DNA of 64,000 bases from Methanobrevibacter sp. (GCF_030539875.1 NZ_JAUNXI010000003.1:55073-119072); one strand, 5' to 3'; counted from the first letter of the stretch, positions 45,842 through 56,500 are shown. A program made the numbers and translations. The notes: generated by a model not told the origin, from the letters alone.

Positions 45842-46072
45842 TTATCCTTTTTTAATGTGTATCAATAAATAAGCTGCAAAGACTATTAGCCATATTGCTA
45901 TTCCATATAATCCGAACACAGGTATGAATATTGCAAAGGAAAAGAATATGATTATAAAGATAATTGTTCCAAGTATTGAACTTCCGCTGCCTGATTTTGG
46001 ATTGTTCTTTTTGTCACACTCTTGTTGTTCATTCATAATTGTTAGTAAAATTTCTTCCTCACTTAAAGGCAT
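45842..46072 (-). CDS. Small two-helix membrane protein, unknown function
   Basis: 76 aa. A charged N-terminal 30 residues (LSEEEILLTIMNEQQECDKK) precedes two hydrophobic helices (residues about 33-50 and 53-71) and a KKG end. The strong ribosome site GGAGG lies upstream. No family was recognised. Confidence 0.75.
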   Translation of the reverse strand: MPLSEEEILLTIMNEQQECDKKNNPKSGSGSSILGTIIFIIIFFSFAIFIPVFGLYGIAIWLIVFAAYLLIHIKKG

Positions 46073-46270
46073 TAAAAAACCTCCATTATAAGTAATATTA
46101 TTTTTCCTGTAAAATAAAATTTATTATAAATACAAATCTAATCAAAAATAAACCCCATTAAAATAAAATATTGGCCTCACATTTCTTTCTTTTTTAAAAC
46201 AAAATAGAAAATTGCATATTATTTAAAAATGTAATATATAAAACAATTAAAATAAGGGAGTTGTTTTTTT

Positions 46271-47653
46271 ATGAATTCAAATAAAAAAGAAGACATCATT
46301 GTTATAGTTGTAGCCTCTCTTGCCACATTTTACGGCGCATACATGGGGAATGTCACTCCAGTTGCATTGCCTAAAATGGCTGAGATTTTTGGATTAAGCA
46401 ATATAATGCAGAATTGGGTTACAAACATCTTTTTACTGACTATGGGAGTATTGGCCATTCCTTTAGGAAAGCTTTGCAGCAAATATGGTGTTAAAAGGAC
46501 ATTTATTTATTCTGTAATTTTAATGTTGATTGGAAGTATCGGAACTCCTCTTTCACATACAATTCCGGAATTAATGATTTTTAGAGTAATTCAGGGAATT
46601 GGAGGTGCTGGTCTTTGTGTTGATTCAATGCTAATTATCGCAGAAGCAATAAGTCCTGAAAAAAGAGGCCAGGCACTTGGAATAACTGTATGTTTTACAT
46701 ATATTGGAATTGCACTTGCTCCAGTGCTTGGAGGAACATTAACCTATAATTTCGGATGGGAATCAATATTCTGGGTGATGATTCCTTTTATACTGTTAAA
46801 CCTCATACTTCTTTTTACAATAAATGACGAATGGTTTAAATACCAAAATGAAAAATTCGACATAAAGGGTTCTCTAGTCTTTGCTGTGGGAATATTGCTA
46901 TTGATATATGGATTTTCAATATTCAATACATTAATAGGCTTTGCAATAACTGTTGTTGGTGTGCTTTTGCTTATTTTATTCGGTAAAATTGAACTGGCTT
47001 CCAAATATCCGGCATTTGATATAAAACTATATAAAAATAAGAAATTTTTATCAAGTAATATTGCCAGCATATTAAGTTATGTAGCCACTTTTGTAGTAAC
47101 CACAATTGTTAACTACAATTTCCAGTATGTTCGCGGTTTTGATTCCCAAATTTCCGGACTGATTTTAATCACTTTTCCCTTATTGATGGCTATTGTAGCC
47201 CCTACCGCAGGAAAATTATCTGATAGAATTGATCCTCAAAAGATTTCAACTATCGGGATGATAATTGTAACTGCAGGTTTGATTTTAATTATACCGTTAG
47301 ATAAGAATACTTCACTTGCAGTCATATTAATCTCATTAGCACTGCAGGGTATAGGTTACGGATTATTTGCAAGTCCGAATATCAATACCATAATGAGCAG
47401 TGTTCCACCAAAAGACACTCCGATGGCCTCAAGTGCAGTAGCTACAATGAGAATACTTGGTCAGACATTAAGTACAGGAATTTTAACTGTAATTTTTGCA
47501 ATAATGATGGGAAATGTTATAATTCAGCCCTCCAATTATCCGCAGCTAATTTATTGTTCGCAAATAACCCTATTGATTATAACCATAATCAGCGCTATCT
47601 GTTTTATTGTTTGTCATATAGGTTATAAATCCCAAGACGAATTGTACTTTTAA
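46271..47653 (+). CDS. MFS drug-efflux transporter (DHA-type), intact paralogue
   Basis: 460 aa with 12-14 membrane helices. It has the MFS loop GKLCSKYGVKRTFIYSVIL, the FRVIQGIGGAGL motif C-like segment and KRGQALGITVCFTYIG. The whole length aligns with the frameshifted gene at 38438, including ISGLILI and NTIMSSVPPKD segments. It probably exports drugs or amphipathic compounds such as bile acids (inference). No regulator gene lies beside it. The weak ribosome site GGGAG is upstream. Confidence 0.9.
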   Translation: MNSNKKEDIIVIVVASLATFYGAYMGNVTPVALPKMAEIFGLSNIMQNWVTNIFLLTMGVLAIPLGKLCSKYGVKRTFIYSVILMLIGSIGTPLSHTIPELMIFRVIQGIGGAGLCVDSMLIIAEAISPEKRGQALGITVCFTYIGIALAPVLGGTLTYNFGWESIFWVMIPFILLNLILLFTINDEWFKYQNEKFDIKGSLVFAVGILLLIYGFSIFNTLIGFAITVVGVLLLILFGKIELASKYPAFDIKLYKNKKFLSSNIASILSYVATFVVTTIVNYNFQYVRGFDSQISGLILITFPLLMAIVAPTAGKLSDRIDPQKISTIGMIIVTAGLILIIPLDKNTSLAVILISLALQGIGYGLFASPNINTIMSSVPPKDTPMASSAVATMRILGQTLSTGILTVIFAIMMGNVIIQPSNYPQLIYCSQITLLIITIISAICFIVCHIGYKSQDELYF

Positions 47654-48050
47654 ATTTGTTAAATAGCCATTTACTCGGCTATTTATTTTTACATTTATCT
47701 GCTTATTTTTAATTGTTTGAAATTAAATCCATTTTGTTTGCTAATGTTTAATTTTTTAATTGAATTTTTAAAATATTATGCAAAATGTAATTTAATTTGT
47801 ATATATGCGAAAGGTTTATATAGTATCGAACATATTAATAATAATTAAGATGATTGTCTTAAAGTTAATCTCTAATATTATATCAACCTTTTTCCCGAAC
47901 TTAATATTTTTTCTTTAGGATAATCCATCTAAAAAGAAAGATTGTTTGTCTTTTATCGGTTTACAAACCATAAATTTAAACAATCTTTCAATTTCAACCA
48001 TTTCATTATATTCTAAAAAAATAAATACTATAATCTACTATTCTTATTTA
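47654..48050. other. Intergenic region with terminator and promoter
   Basis: 397 bases. It begins with the MFS terminator and is then AT-rich. An upstream in-frame TTG extension of the UbiB-like frame to 47946 adds low-complexity Ile/Ser/Thr/Tyr-rich residues and is not believed. AAATAAATAC at about 48019-48028 is a TATA candidate for the leaderless ATG at 48051. Confidence 0.45.
47661..47691 (+). terminator. Terminator after the intact MFS gene
   Basis: AAATAGCC (47661-47668) pairs exactly with GGCTATTT (47677-47684) over an 8-base loop, followed by ATTTTTA. Confidence 0.65.
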
Positions 48051-49700
48051 ATGAAAGTTATTGCTAGTGCTAAAAATGATGATCTTAAAAGATTAAATGA
48101 AATTTACAAGGTTCTAAAAAAGAATGATTTTGGGCATTTAATTGAAGAAAATACGTTTTTTAGAAAATTTCCATTTTTAAGAAATTATAAGATTGAAAAT
48201 GAAGAGGAATTTCCAGACGAATCAGTTCCGTTAAGAGTTAGAAAGGTACTGGAAGAATTGGGTCCTGCATACATTAAATTAGGTCAGATGTTAAGTACAA
48301 GACCTGACCTTGTAGGCTTGGAGATTGCAGAAGAGCTTCAGCAGTTAAGGGACAATACTCCTGTAACTCCTTTTGATGAAATGAAAGAAGTCATTGAAGA
48401 GGAATTGGACCAGCCTATTGAAAATGTTTATAGTTATATTGACGAAAACCCGTTGGGATCAGCATCAATCGGACAGGTTTATAAAGCCAAATTGAAAAGC
48501 ACTGGAGAAGAAATTGCAATTAAAGTTCAAAAGCCCAATTCTCGTGATATAATTGAATCTGATATTAAAATAATGAAATTTCTTGCAAAGAGAATAGACA
48601 AATTTATTTCAACAACAAAATCTTTTAATTTGCCTGCTATTGTCAGTGAATTTGAACGTTCCATTCTTAAAGAGATTAATTATTTGGAAGAAGTAATGAA
48701 TATGCAGAATCTCGAGAATAACTTCAGAAACATTTCCTATGTTAGAATTCCAAAGGCATATGTTGAATACTGTGGTGAAAAACTGATTACGATGGAATTG
48801 ATAAAAGGAGTAACAGTCACTGACTTAATTGAAGGGGATTATCCCCACATTAATAAAAAGGCAATTGCCAATTATGGCCTTAAATCTTATTTTAAACAAA
48901 TAATGATTGACGGTTATTTCCACGCAGACCCCCATCCGGGAAATTTAATTGTAACGCAGGATAACAAATTGTGTTATATTGACATGGGTATGATGGGAAT
49001 TTTAAGTGATGACTTTAAAGAAAACTTAGCTGAATTCATGCTGCTTTTGATAAATGGAAATACTGACAACATTATAAAACAGTTAATCTATATGGACATT
49101 ATTTCCCAGTCACAAAATACGCCGGAATTGCGTGCAGACATTAATGATTTATTGAATTTGTATTATGGTGCAGAATTGAAAAATATGGACGGGGCTATGG
49201 AAGATTTACTTAATGCAATGATTAAAAATCATATAGTTCTTCCAAATGAATTTGTAATGATTGGCCGAGGGATTGCTTTAATTGAAGATACCGGTAAAAA
49301 GCTTGATCCTAATTTTAATGCTGCAGTTGAACTGAAGAAATTATCTAGAAAAATCGTGATTAACAAATATAAACCTGAAAGATTGGCAAAAATTAGTCTT
49401 AATTATCTTTTACAGTTGGAGCATCTGGCAAAAGACCTGCCCGATACAATCAATAATACTATTTCAAAATTGGAAGAAGGAAACATTGAAGTAAAATTAA
49501 AGCATGAGGGAATCGGTCAGTTAATCAATCAGTTATCCATTTCCCTAATATTGTCTTCCTTGATTATCGGTTCATCTCTTGCCATTATTGCTGATGCAGG
49601 TCCAATTCTATTTGGTTTTCCAATACTTGGATTAATCGGTTTTGTTTTCAGCGGAGTTCTAGGGGCATATTTAGTTTTAATAAATGTAATGAAACGATGA
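48051..49700 (+). CDS. ABC1/UbiB-family atypical kinase-like protein
   Basis: About 549 aa from ATG 48051, probably leaderless. The UbiB signatures are present: YIKLGQMLSTRPDL (KxGQ motif), PLGSASIGQVYKAKL (alanine-rich nucleotide loop), FHADPHPGNL (catalytic loop) and IDMGMMG in place of DFG. Two hydrophobic helices at the C terminus anchor it in the membrane. Bacterial members support ubiquinone synthesis; methanogens of this group lack ubiquinone, so here an isoprenoid-lipid or other membrane role is likely (inference). Confidence 0.9.
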   Translation: MKVIASAKNDDLKRLNEIYKVLKKNDFGHLIEENTFFRKFPFLRNYKIENEEEFPDESVPLRVRKVLEELGPAYIKLGQMLSTRPDLVGLEIAEELQQLRDNTPVTPFDEMKEVIEEELDQPIENVYSYIDENPLGSASIGQVYKAKLKSTGEEIAIKVQKPNSRDIIESDIKIMKFLAKRIDKFISTTKSFNLPAIVSEFERSILKEINYLEEVMNMQNLENNFRNISYVRIPKAYVEYCGEKLITMELIKGVTVTDLIEGDYPHINKKAIANYGLKSYFKQIMIDGYFHADPHPGNLIVTQDNKLCYIDMGMMGILSDDFKENLAEFMLLLINGNTDNIIKQLIYMDIISQSQNTPELRADINDLLNLYYGAELKNMDGAMEDLLNAMIKNHIVLPNEFVMIGRGIALIEDTGKKLDPNFNAAVELKKLSRKIVINKYKPERLAKISLNYLLQLEHLAKDLPDTINNTISKLEEGNIEVKLKHEGIGQLINQLSISLILSSLIIGSSLAIIADAGPILFGFPILGLIGFVFSGVLGAYLVLINVMKR

Positions 49701-50030
49701 TTAAATAAAATAATGTGTTTTTCAATACATGATGCAAAATGTGGCTGCAATAATTTAGATTTTCATGGATTTATTATTTTTTAAATTTTAATTTCATCTG
49801 ATAAACAGTAGTCGATAAAATACAAACCACAACAACATTACCAACTAAATAGTAATTTTTTAAGGCATGAATATTAAAAGTGAGGATGTGATCAGTTATT
49901 TAACCATGAAAATCAACTATTGTGTTTTCATTTTATGAACAAGTATTTATATAAATTTGTTTTCATTTTATGAACAAGTATTTATATAATATTATTCAAA
50001 AATTATAAACAAATAATGTGAAGAGGCTAA
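49701..50030. other. Intergenic region with a possible small-gene remnant and tandem repeats
   Basis: 330 bases. On the minus strand, 49899 to 49774 is an open stretch of 41 codons ending in TAA that looks like a small membrane protein (KNYYLVGNVVVVCILSTTVY) but has no usable start and is preceded in frame by another TAA. Two tandem 31-bp repeats follow at 49924-49989. Confidence 0.4.
49924..49989 (+). repeat. Two tandem 31-bp direct repeats upstream of the ATPase gene
   Basis: Exact copies at 49924-49954 and 49959-49989, period 35 bases. Each contains the small dyad TTCAT-TTT-ATGAA and ends in a TATA-like TATTTATATA. The second copy lies 41 bases before the ATG at 50031, a suitable promoter distance. 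The repeats could be duplicated operator-promoter units. Confidence 0.75.
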
Positions 50031-51473
50031 ATGATGGAAGATGTGATATATAACTATATAATAAAACAGCTGTCTGAAGTACCAATGATTCTAAACAGGA
50101 AACTATCATATAAAAACATCAAGTTCAATAACAAAAACGAATTTGATAAACTCAGATTAATGATTGACAGTTTTTTAGATGAGGAATCTGAAGAGAGATA
50201 TTTTGTACTTCCAGGAATTAGAGGGGTTGGAAAAACAACAATATTATATCAATGCTATGAATACCTCCTAAAAGAAAAAAACTTTAATTCAACTGATTTG
50301 TTATACATTTCATGTGAAACAACAAATTTTGCAGGCCAAACAGATATCAAAAAAATAATAGAAATCTATTTGGATAAAATTCACAATACTACTCCTGCCC
50401 TTTTAGACAAGCCTGTTTTCATTTTCATAGATGAAGCACACTTTGATAAGAATTGGGCGATGAATGGTAAAACCATCTATGATGAATCACCATACATTTT
50501 CCTGATATTGACTGGGTCATCATCACTTCACTTAAATTATAATTCCGATGCTGCCCGAAGGCTAAATATACTGCCAGTCATGCCATTAAACTATTCCCAG
50601 CACTTGAGTTTAAAGTACAACTACCAAACAGATATTGGAAATGATCTGATTGATTTGATATTCACAGGAAATATTGAAACGGCGCAGGAAAAGGAATTGA
50701 TAATCCAAAAGGACTTAATAGAATTAGATAATTATCCATTAAATGATTGGAACATTTACTTGAACTATGGAGGCTTTCCAACAACATTCAACATCAAATT
50801 CGAGGATATAATTGTATCTAAACTATGGACAATAATATCAAAAGTAATAACTGTCGATATGGCCAATGTATTCAATTTAAATAAGAACAATCAAAATTTA
50901 ACTTATAAAACATTAGTATATCTGGCATCACAAAAGCCGGGAGAAATATCACATGATAAATTGTCAAACTATTTGGATTGTGGCAAAACAACCATAAACA
51001 ATATTATCAACATATTGGAAAAGACACAACTGATATTTCACAGTGAAGCTTATGGTGGAGCTTCCAAGAAAGTCAAAAAACCATGGAAATATAATTTTGC
51101 AACACCCAGCATCAGAAACTGCATAAACAAAAAGTTTGGAAACACCGCAGGATCAAAAAGCGAATATGAAGGAATACTATTGGAAAATCTAATAGCATCT
51201 AATCTATTCAACCTAAACAACAATAATGCATCATTTGACTTCAATGTCCATTATGATTCTCAAAAGGGAGGCGTTGACTTTATCGTTAAAAAATTATTTG
51301 GCAGTGCAATACCAATAGAATCCGGAATAGGCCGCAAAACAAAAAGACAGGTAAAAAAAGCAATGAATAAATATGATGCAGAGTATGGGATTGTGGTTTC
51401 AAATAAAACAGATTTCATAGAAAAAGAAGATGATGTGATATTCATATCTCCAAAAACATTCTCTTTTTTATAA
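50031..51473 (+). CDS. AAA ATPase with C-terminal DUF4143-like domain
   Basis: 480 aa. Walker A GIRGVGKTT (62-70), Walker B VFIFIDEAH (129-137) and a sensor segment LTGSSSLHL. The order (AAA_14-like ATPase, winged-helix-like middle, DUF4143-type C terminus with GVDFIVKK...IPIESG) matches a family common in archaea and gut bacteria, with no clear function; members are suspected in defence or toxin-antitoxin settings. Codons are more A-rich than in neighbouring genes. The start has ATGATG (50031 or 50034) with GAGGCT upstream. Confidence 0.8.
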   Translation: MMEDVIYNYIIKQLSEVPMILNRKLSYKNIKFNNKNEFDKLRLMIDSFLDEESEERYFVLPGIRGVGKTTILYQCYEYLLKEKNFNSTDLLYISCETTNFAGQTDIKKIIEIYLDKIHNTTPALLDKPVFIFIDEAHFDKNWAMNGKTIYDESPYIFLILTGSSSLHLNYNSDAARRLNILPVMPLNYSQHLSLKYNYQTDIGNDLIDLIFTGNIETAQEKELIIQKDLIELDNYPLNDWNIYLNYGGFPTTFNIKFEDIIVSKLWTIISKVITVDMANVFNLNKNNQNLTYKTLVYLASQKPGEISHDKLSNYLDCGKTTINNIINILEKTQLIFHSEAYGGASKKVKKPWKYNFATPSIRNCINKKFGNTAGSKSEYEGILLENLIASNLFNLNNNNASFDFNVHYDSQKGGVDFIVKKLFGSAIPIESGIGRKTKRQVKKAMNKYDAEYGIVVSNKTDFIEKEDDVIFISPKTFSFL

Positions 51474-51759
51474 AACTATCAAAATTCTCATCATGTTGAA
51501 ATAAACTATTTCAAATTATCTCTAAAGCAGTTATATCTTTTATTTCTCATCTAAGTTCTCCTATTTATTCATTTAATTTTTTTGTTTTCATTTTCCATTT
51601 CGATAAATCCTCTCTGAATTGATGATGTTTCTTAAGAGATTATTAAATATTAAAAACAAACTGTACAACATTTTTAAAAAAAGTTGGTGTTAAGTTAAAT
51701 TATTTGTTAATTTTAAAAAATAGAAAATAATATATTAGATAATTTATTATAATATATTC

Positions 51760-52200
51760 ATGAAGCGAAATAATATGTATTTCATTGTTTTCATAATTGT
51801 TGTTATCATTGCAGCAGGTGCATGGTTTTCAATGAATGGAGACTCTAAAAAACAAGAAACCTCAAATCAGGAATTTGATGCTGAGGATGCTCCTGGAAGT
51901 TTGTCTGAGGCACTTCAAACTGCTAAGACTAAAGATAAAAAAGTTTTTGCAGTATTTGAATCAGCCACCTGTATTTACTGTACCCAATTAAGGGAAAATA
52001 CACTGAATAATGATCAGGTAATGGAAAAACTTAATGAAAGTTATGTAGTTGTCACAATTGATATAAATGACAATCCTGAAATCGCCAGTAAGTATGGAAT
52101 TTTTTCAACTCCGACTATGCTGATTTTAGATGGTGAAGGTAATGAAATAAAATCTATCGAAGGGTATCATGGACCGGAAGATTTAATAAAACTGATATGA
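51760..52200 (+). CDS. Membrane-anchored thioredoxin-like protein
   Basis: 146 aa. An N-terminal membrane helix (7-24) anchors a thioredoxin fold facing outside. The redox pair is C71-I-Y-C74 (ATCIYCTQL), and the cis-Pro loop is STPTMLIL. It lies 9 bases upstream of ccdA, whose product would supply electrons across the membrane to keep it reduced. It probably reduces disulfides in secreted or cell-surface proteins. Confidence 0.87.
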   Translation: MKRNNMYFIVFIIVVIIAAGAWFSMNGDSKKQETSNQEFDAEDAPGSLSEALQTAKTKDKKVFAVFESATCIYCTQLRENTLNNDQVMEKLNESYVVVTIDINDNPEIASKYGIFSTPTMLILDGEGNEIKSIEGYHGPEDLIKLI

Positions 52201-52209
52201 GGAGATTTT

Positions 52210-52821
52210 ATGGAACTTGTTCTGTTTGTTTCTTTTTTTACAGGAGTAATTTCAATTCTCTCTCCTTGTATCTTACCTATTTTACCGATATTTATAGGAT
52301 TCAATCTTAAAAAAAGAAAAAACACCGAGATTATCTCATTTATTTTAGGTTTATTTGCTATTTTTATAATAATCCTGTTTGCAACTGTGTATTTCACAAT
52401 AGTTATTCATAAATACTTAAATTATATTAGAGTTATATCTGCGGTTTTCCTGCTTTTGATTGGAGGATTTTTATTAACTGATTATTCATTTAACTTTCCA
52501 ACATTAACCTATAAAAATCAGGACAATGCATTTATTTTAGGATTTCTAACCTCCCTATCATGGGCACCATGCTATAGCGGATATCTGATTTCACTTTTAG
52601 CATTGCTTGTAAATTCAGGAAATCCTGCAGTTGTAGCAGTTAACATTTTAGTATACTGTTTGGGATTTGGATTGACATTATTGGTTTTAGGTTATGCCCT
52701 TTCTAAAATAGACTTAACCAGGTTTGTTGATAAATCTTTAAATATTCAGAAGATATTTGCAGTATTAATCATAATTGGAGCCGTTTATATGTTAATAACT
52801 GCTCTTGGAGGAGTACTGTAA
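52210..52821 (+). CDS. ccdA: CcdA-type transmembrane electron transporter
   Basis: 203 aa with six membrane helices. Two redox cysteines sit in the expected spots: C20 (SILSPCILPILP) and C121 (SLSWAPCYSGY). It transfers reducing power from cytoplasmic thioredoxin to the outside partner, here the anchored thioredoxin encoded upstream. No cytochrome c genes are present, so general thiol reduction is more likely than haem-protein maturation. The ribosome site is GAGGAG. Confidence 0.9.
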   Translation: MELVLFVSFFTGVISILSPCILPILPIFIGFNLKKRKNTEIISFILGLFAIFIIILFATVYFTIVIHKYLNYIRVISAVFLLLIGGFLLTDYSFNFPTLTYKNQDNAFILGFLTSLSWAPCYSGYLISLLALLVNSGNPAVVAVNILVYCLGFGLTLLVLGYALSKIDLTRFVDKSLNIQKIFAVLIIIGAVYMLITALGGVL

Positions 52822-52874
52822 TAACCGATTTTTGATTTAAAAGAAGTTGAACTTGTTTTCATGGAGATGAATGC

Positions 52875-53111
52875 ATGTTTGTCTTAAAGTTTTTAATATT
52901 GGTTATTGCAATTTTAATGCTCTGTTTAGTGTTGTCAGGTTATTACATTTATCCGATAATTTTCATGAGCATTATTCCTCTTTAAAAAACGCATGATGAT
53001 GTTGGATATATCTGGATATTGGATGAAAAAGGGAATGCAAAATTGACTCCAACAACCGACAATTATCATGAATCTTCTGGAAGTGCTCCTGAATCAGCGG
53101 AAAATAGCTGA
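52875..53111 (+). pseudogene. Small membrane protein gene interrupted by an in-frame TAA
   Basis: ATG 52875 behind GGAG (52863-52866) opens a hydrophobic peptide (FLILVIAILMLCLVLSGYYI, one membrane helix) that stops at TAA 52983-52985. The same frame then continues for 41 codons without a stop, with protein-like composition (DDVGYIWILDEKGNAKLTP, ending ESAENS), to TGA at 53111. Replacing the TAA gives one 78-codon gene with a single helix and a soluble tail. TAA is not a recoding codon for selenocysteine or pyrrolysine. It follows ccdA by 53 bases on the same strand. Confidence 0.55.
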
Positions 53112-53513
53112 TGAATAATAATTCTCAATTTTTTTCTTTTTAAACTTTTAAAGGATATTAAAATATCATTTAATTCATTTTTTTATAGCTCTTCTTGAAA
53201 AGTTAATGCATGGCACAAAATCATATTCCGGTTAAACGAAATAAAAACTTAGAAATTACAGCTTTGTAAATTTAAATATTAAAGAATATGAAGCAAAAAA
53301 TATAACTGCTGAAATTCCAATCATGACAGAAACAAATAGATTTTAATATCGCTCAATAATTTGCTAATATATGTGTTAAAGCAACCAAAAAATCAAATGC
53401 AAATTCAATATTTTAAACATAAGAATTAAAAAAGTAAAAATTAATAGATGAAGTATATAGTTCAACTAAAAAATAAATAAAAATAAGGATTTTTATAAAA
53501 AAATCCTTTAAAT
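53112..53513. other. Intergenic region with faint coding remnant
   Basis: 402 bases. The stretch 53247-53345 reads on the plus strand as about 31 protein-like codons (FVNLNIKEYEAKNITAEIP, then IMTETNRF) before a stop, without a start codon of its own; it may be the last piece of a lost gene. The rest is AT-rich and ends with the terminator of the giant adhesin gene. Confidence 0.3.
53485..53508 (-). terminator. Terminator of the giant adhesin gene
   Basis: AAGGATTTTT (53485-53494) pairs exactly with AAAAATCCTT (53499-53508) over a 4-base loop, five bases past the adhesin stop; a T-rich run follows on the minus strand. Confidence 0.7.
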
Positions 53514-56500
53514 TTATTTTTTCTTTCTAGAAACACCAAATCCGAAGATTGCAAAGATTAAAACAACTAACAATGCAAATAGTGGATTTCCTGTTTTTGG
53601 CATTGTTTCGGCACCATGTGTAGCCGGACCTACAGGATCAGGAACCGGAGATGGAACAGGATTTACAGTGATTGAAATATTATTATAATTATTGGACATA
53701 TTCAAGTCAACTGTACTTCCATTTACAAATACTTCATTAGATATTGCCCCAGTTTTTAAAACAATAGAAGTAATTTCTAATGTGGCAGTGCTTCCATTAG
53801 TTAAATTGCCAATTTTCCAAATACCTGTTGTTGGATTATATGTTCCTACACTTGATTTATATGAAACAAATCTAAGAGCATCGGATAATTTATCTACTGC
53901 ATAAACACCTAATGCTGTATCAGGACCATTGTTTTTAACAATTATTGTGTAAATTATCTTATCTCCAACAGTCGCTGTTTTAACATTTACTATTTTTACA
54001 ACAGATAAATCTGCTGTTTGAGGAACAGTAATATTTACAGTTGCATTGTTGTTGGTTAAGTTAGGGTCATAACCTGTTCCATTTACACTAACATTGTTTT
54101 GGATGAATCCTGTTTTAACTATTTTTGCAGTAATAACCAGTCTGGCTGTTTCATTGTTAGTTAAGTTACCTACTGCCCAAATACTGTTTGTTAAATCGTA
54201 ATGTCCTTTAGAAGCATCAGCTGAAATGAATTTGAGGTTGTCTGCCAATACTTCAGATACCTTGATATTTGTTGAGTTATCAGGGCCATTGTTTCTTACA
54301 GTTATTGTGTAAGTTATTTTATCTCCATAATTTGGAGTGGTGTTGTTTACTGTTTTAATAATTTCAATATCTGCAATGTTTACATGTATTGAAGTATTTG
54401 AAGTGTTTCCTTCAGGATGTTCATCACTAGTAACAGTTACAGAGTTGAAAACGTCCTGACCTGTTGTATTTAAGATTGCAACATAAATATCAACAACAGC
54501 CTGATTGCCGGTAAGCATATTTCCCAGAGAGATAATCCTGGTGTAGTTAGTTAAATCGCCACCGTTAATTCTATATGTTGCAGAATCGACATCTAACAAA
54601 TTAGCATCTAAAATATCCTCCAGTTTGACATTTAATGAATCTGAAGAACCACCTGCAGTTACAGTAATTATGAAATGTGCTGTATCTCCAGGGTTAAGCG
54701 CTTTAATTTCAGCATCTTTAACTACAACCAATGTAGTATCGGCTATTATGTTAACAGTTTCATCATCACTAAAGTTGCCTCTGGCATCGTCAACGCTGGT
54801 GGTAATAATAACTGTATTTAAAACATCCCCACGGGCAGATCCGTTAACTTTAGCTTTGAAATGGACTGTCATGTCAGTTCCGGAGTTGATAGTTCCCAGG
54901 TTAATAGCTTCACTGTAATCAAACCAATCTTCACCATTTAAGGAATATTGGACATTAAGTAATTCCTTGGTGTTGAATATGTCTTTTAATATTACATCAG
55001 ATGCATCGGAAGGTCCATAATTGGTTATAACAACTGTGTAACCAACATTTTCACCGGCTACAATAACTGTTTGGTTTGCAACTTTTGCAATGTTCATCAA
55101 TACTGATTCAGGAACAGTTACGGTAGCAGAATCATTATTGTTGGTTGTGTTTTTGTCATGTCCTGTTCCAGTAACATTGACATTATTGGTAATGTTTCCT
55201 ATTTTAATAACCTGTACAGTGATTTTTAAAGTAGCACTTTCTTGGCTGTTCAAATCACCAATAAACCAAACACCAGTATTGTGGTCATATTGACCGTCAG
55301 CGCTAATGAATTTCACACCTGCAGGCAACAAATCACAGACAGTAACATTAAATGATTTGTCAGGACCCTTGTTGATTACAGTAATTGCGTATTCGATATT
55401 TTCCAAATACTTAGGATTGGTGTTGTTTGAAGTCTTCTCAACACTCAAATCAACGATTCTTACATGAACAGTAGTATTGGAAACAATGCCCTTAGGATGC
55501 TCATCACTGGTAACATTAGCTAAGTTGAAAATGTCCTTATCGGCAGTACTTAAAACTTTAACCCAAATGTCCACAGTTAGTGTTGTACCTGTAGGCATAT
55601 TTCCTAAATCAAAACTTCCAGTCCACATACCTTTATCTACACCATTAATTGAATAATGGGCTTCATTAACATCAAGCAATTCATTATTTAAAATATCTTT
55701 TAAGTTTACATTTAATGAATCAGATGACCCCTCAGCAGTTACGGTAATAATGAAGTGTGCTGTATCGCCAGGATTTAACTCTTTGATTTCAGCATCCTTG
55801 ACTACGGTTAATGTAGTATCGGCAATTACATTAACTGTTTCATCATCACTGAATTTACCTCTTGCATCCTCAACGCTGGTGGCAATATTCACTGTATTTA
55901 AAACATCTCCACGGGTGGAAGCATTGACTTTGGATTTAAAGTACAAAGTCACATAATCATTTGCACCAATATCGCCTAGATTAATAGCCCCAGTATAATC
56001 CAACCAGTCGTTTCCGTTTAATGAATATTGCAATCCAATTAAATCCTTAGGATTGTAAATGTCTTTTAGAACAACATCTTTAGCTAGTGAAGGACCATTA
56101 TTAGTAACAGTAACAGTATATTTAACACTTTCACCAGCAACGATAACGGTGGAATTGGCTATCTTAGTAACATCTAAAATAACACATTCAGGAACATTTA
56201 CTGTTGCAGAATCATTATTGTTGGTTAAGTTTGTGTCATGTCCTGTTCCAGTAACATTGACATTATTGGTAATGTTTCCTATTTTAATAACCTGTACAGT
56301 GATTTTTAAAGATGCACTTTCTTGGCTGTTCAAATCACCAATAAACCAGACACCGGTAACTGGATCATAATTACCGTCAGTGTTAATGAATTTCACACCG
56401 TCAGGCAACAAATCACAGACAGTAACATTAAATGACTTGTCAGGGCCCTTGTTGATTACAGCAATTGTGTATTCAATATTTTCCAGATACTTAGGATTGG

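Noticed and set aside
51555..51630. Minus-strand peptide-like stretch with HHQFREDLSKWK after the ATPase gene
   Set aside because: About 24 codons without a start; could be the end of a lost gene but cannot be supported.
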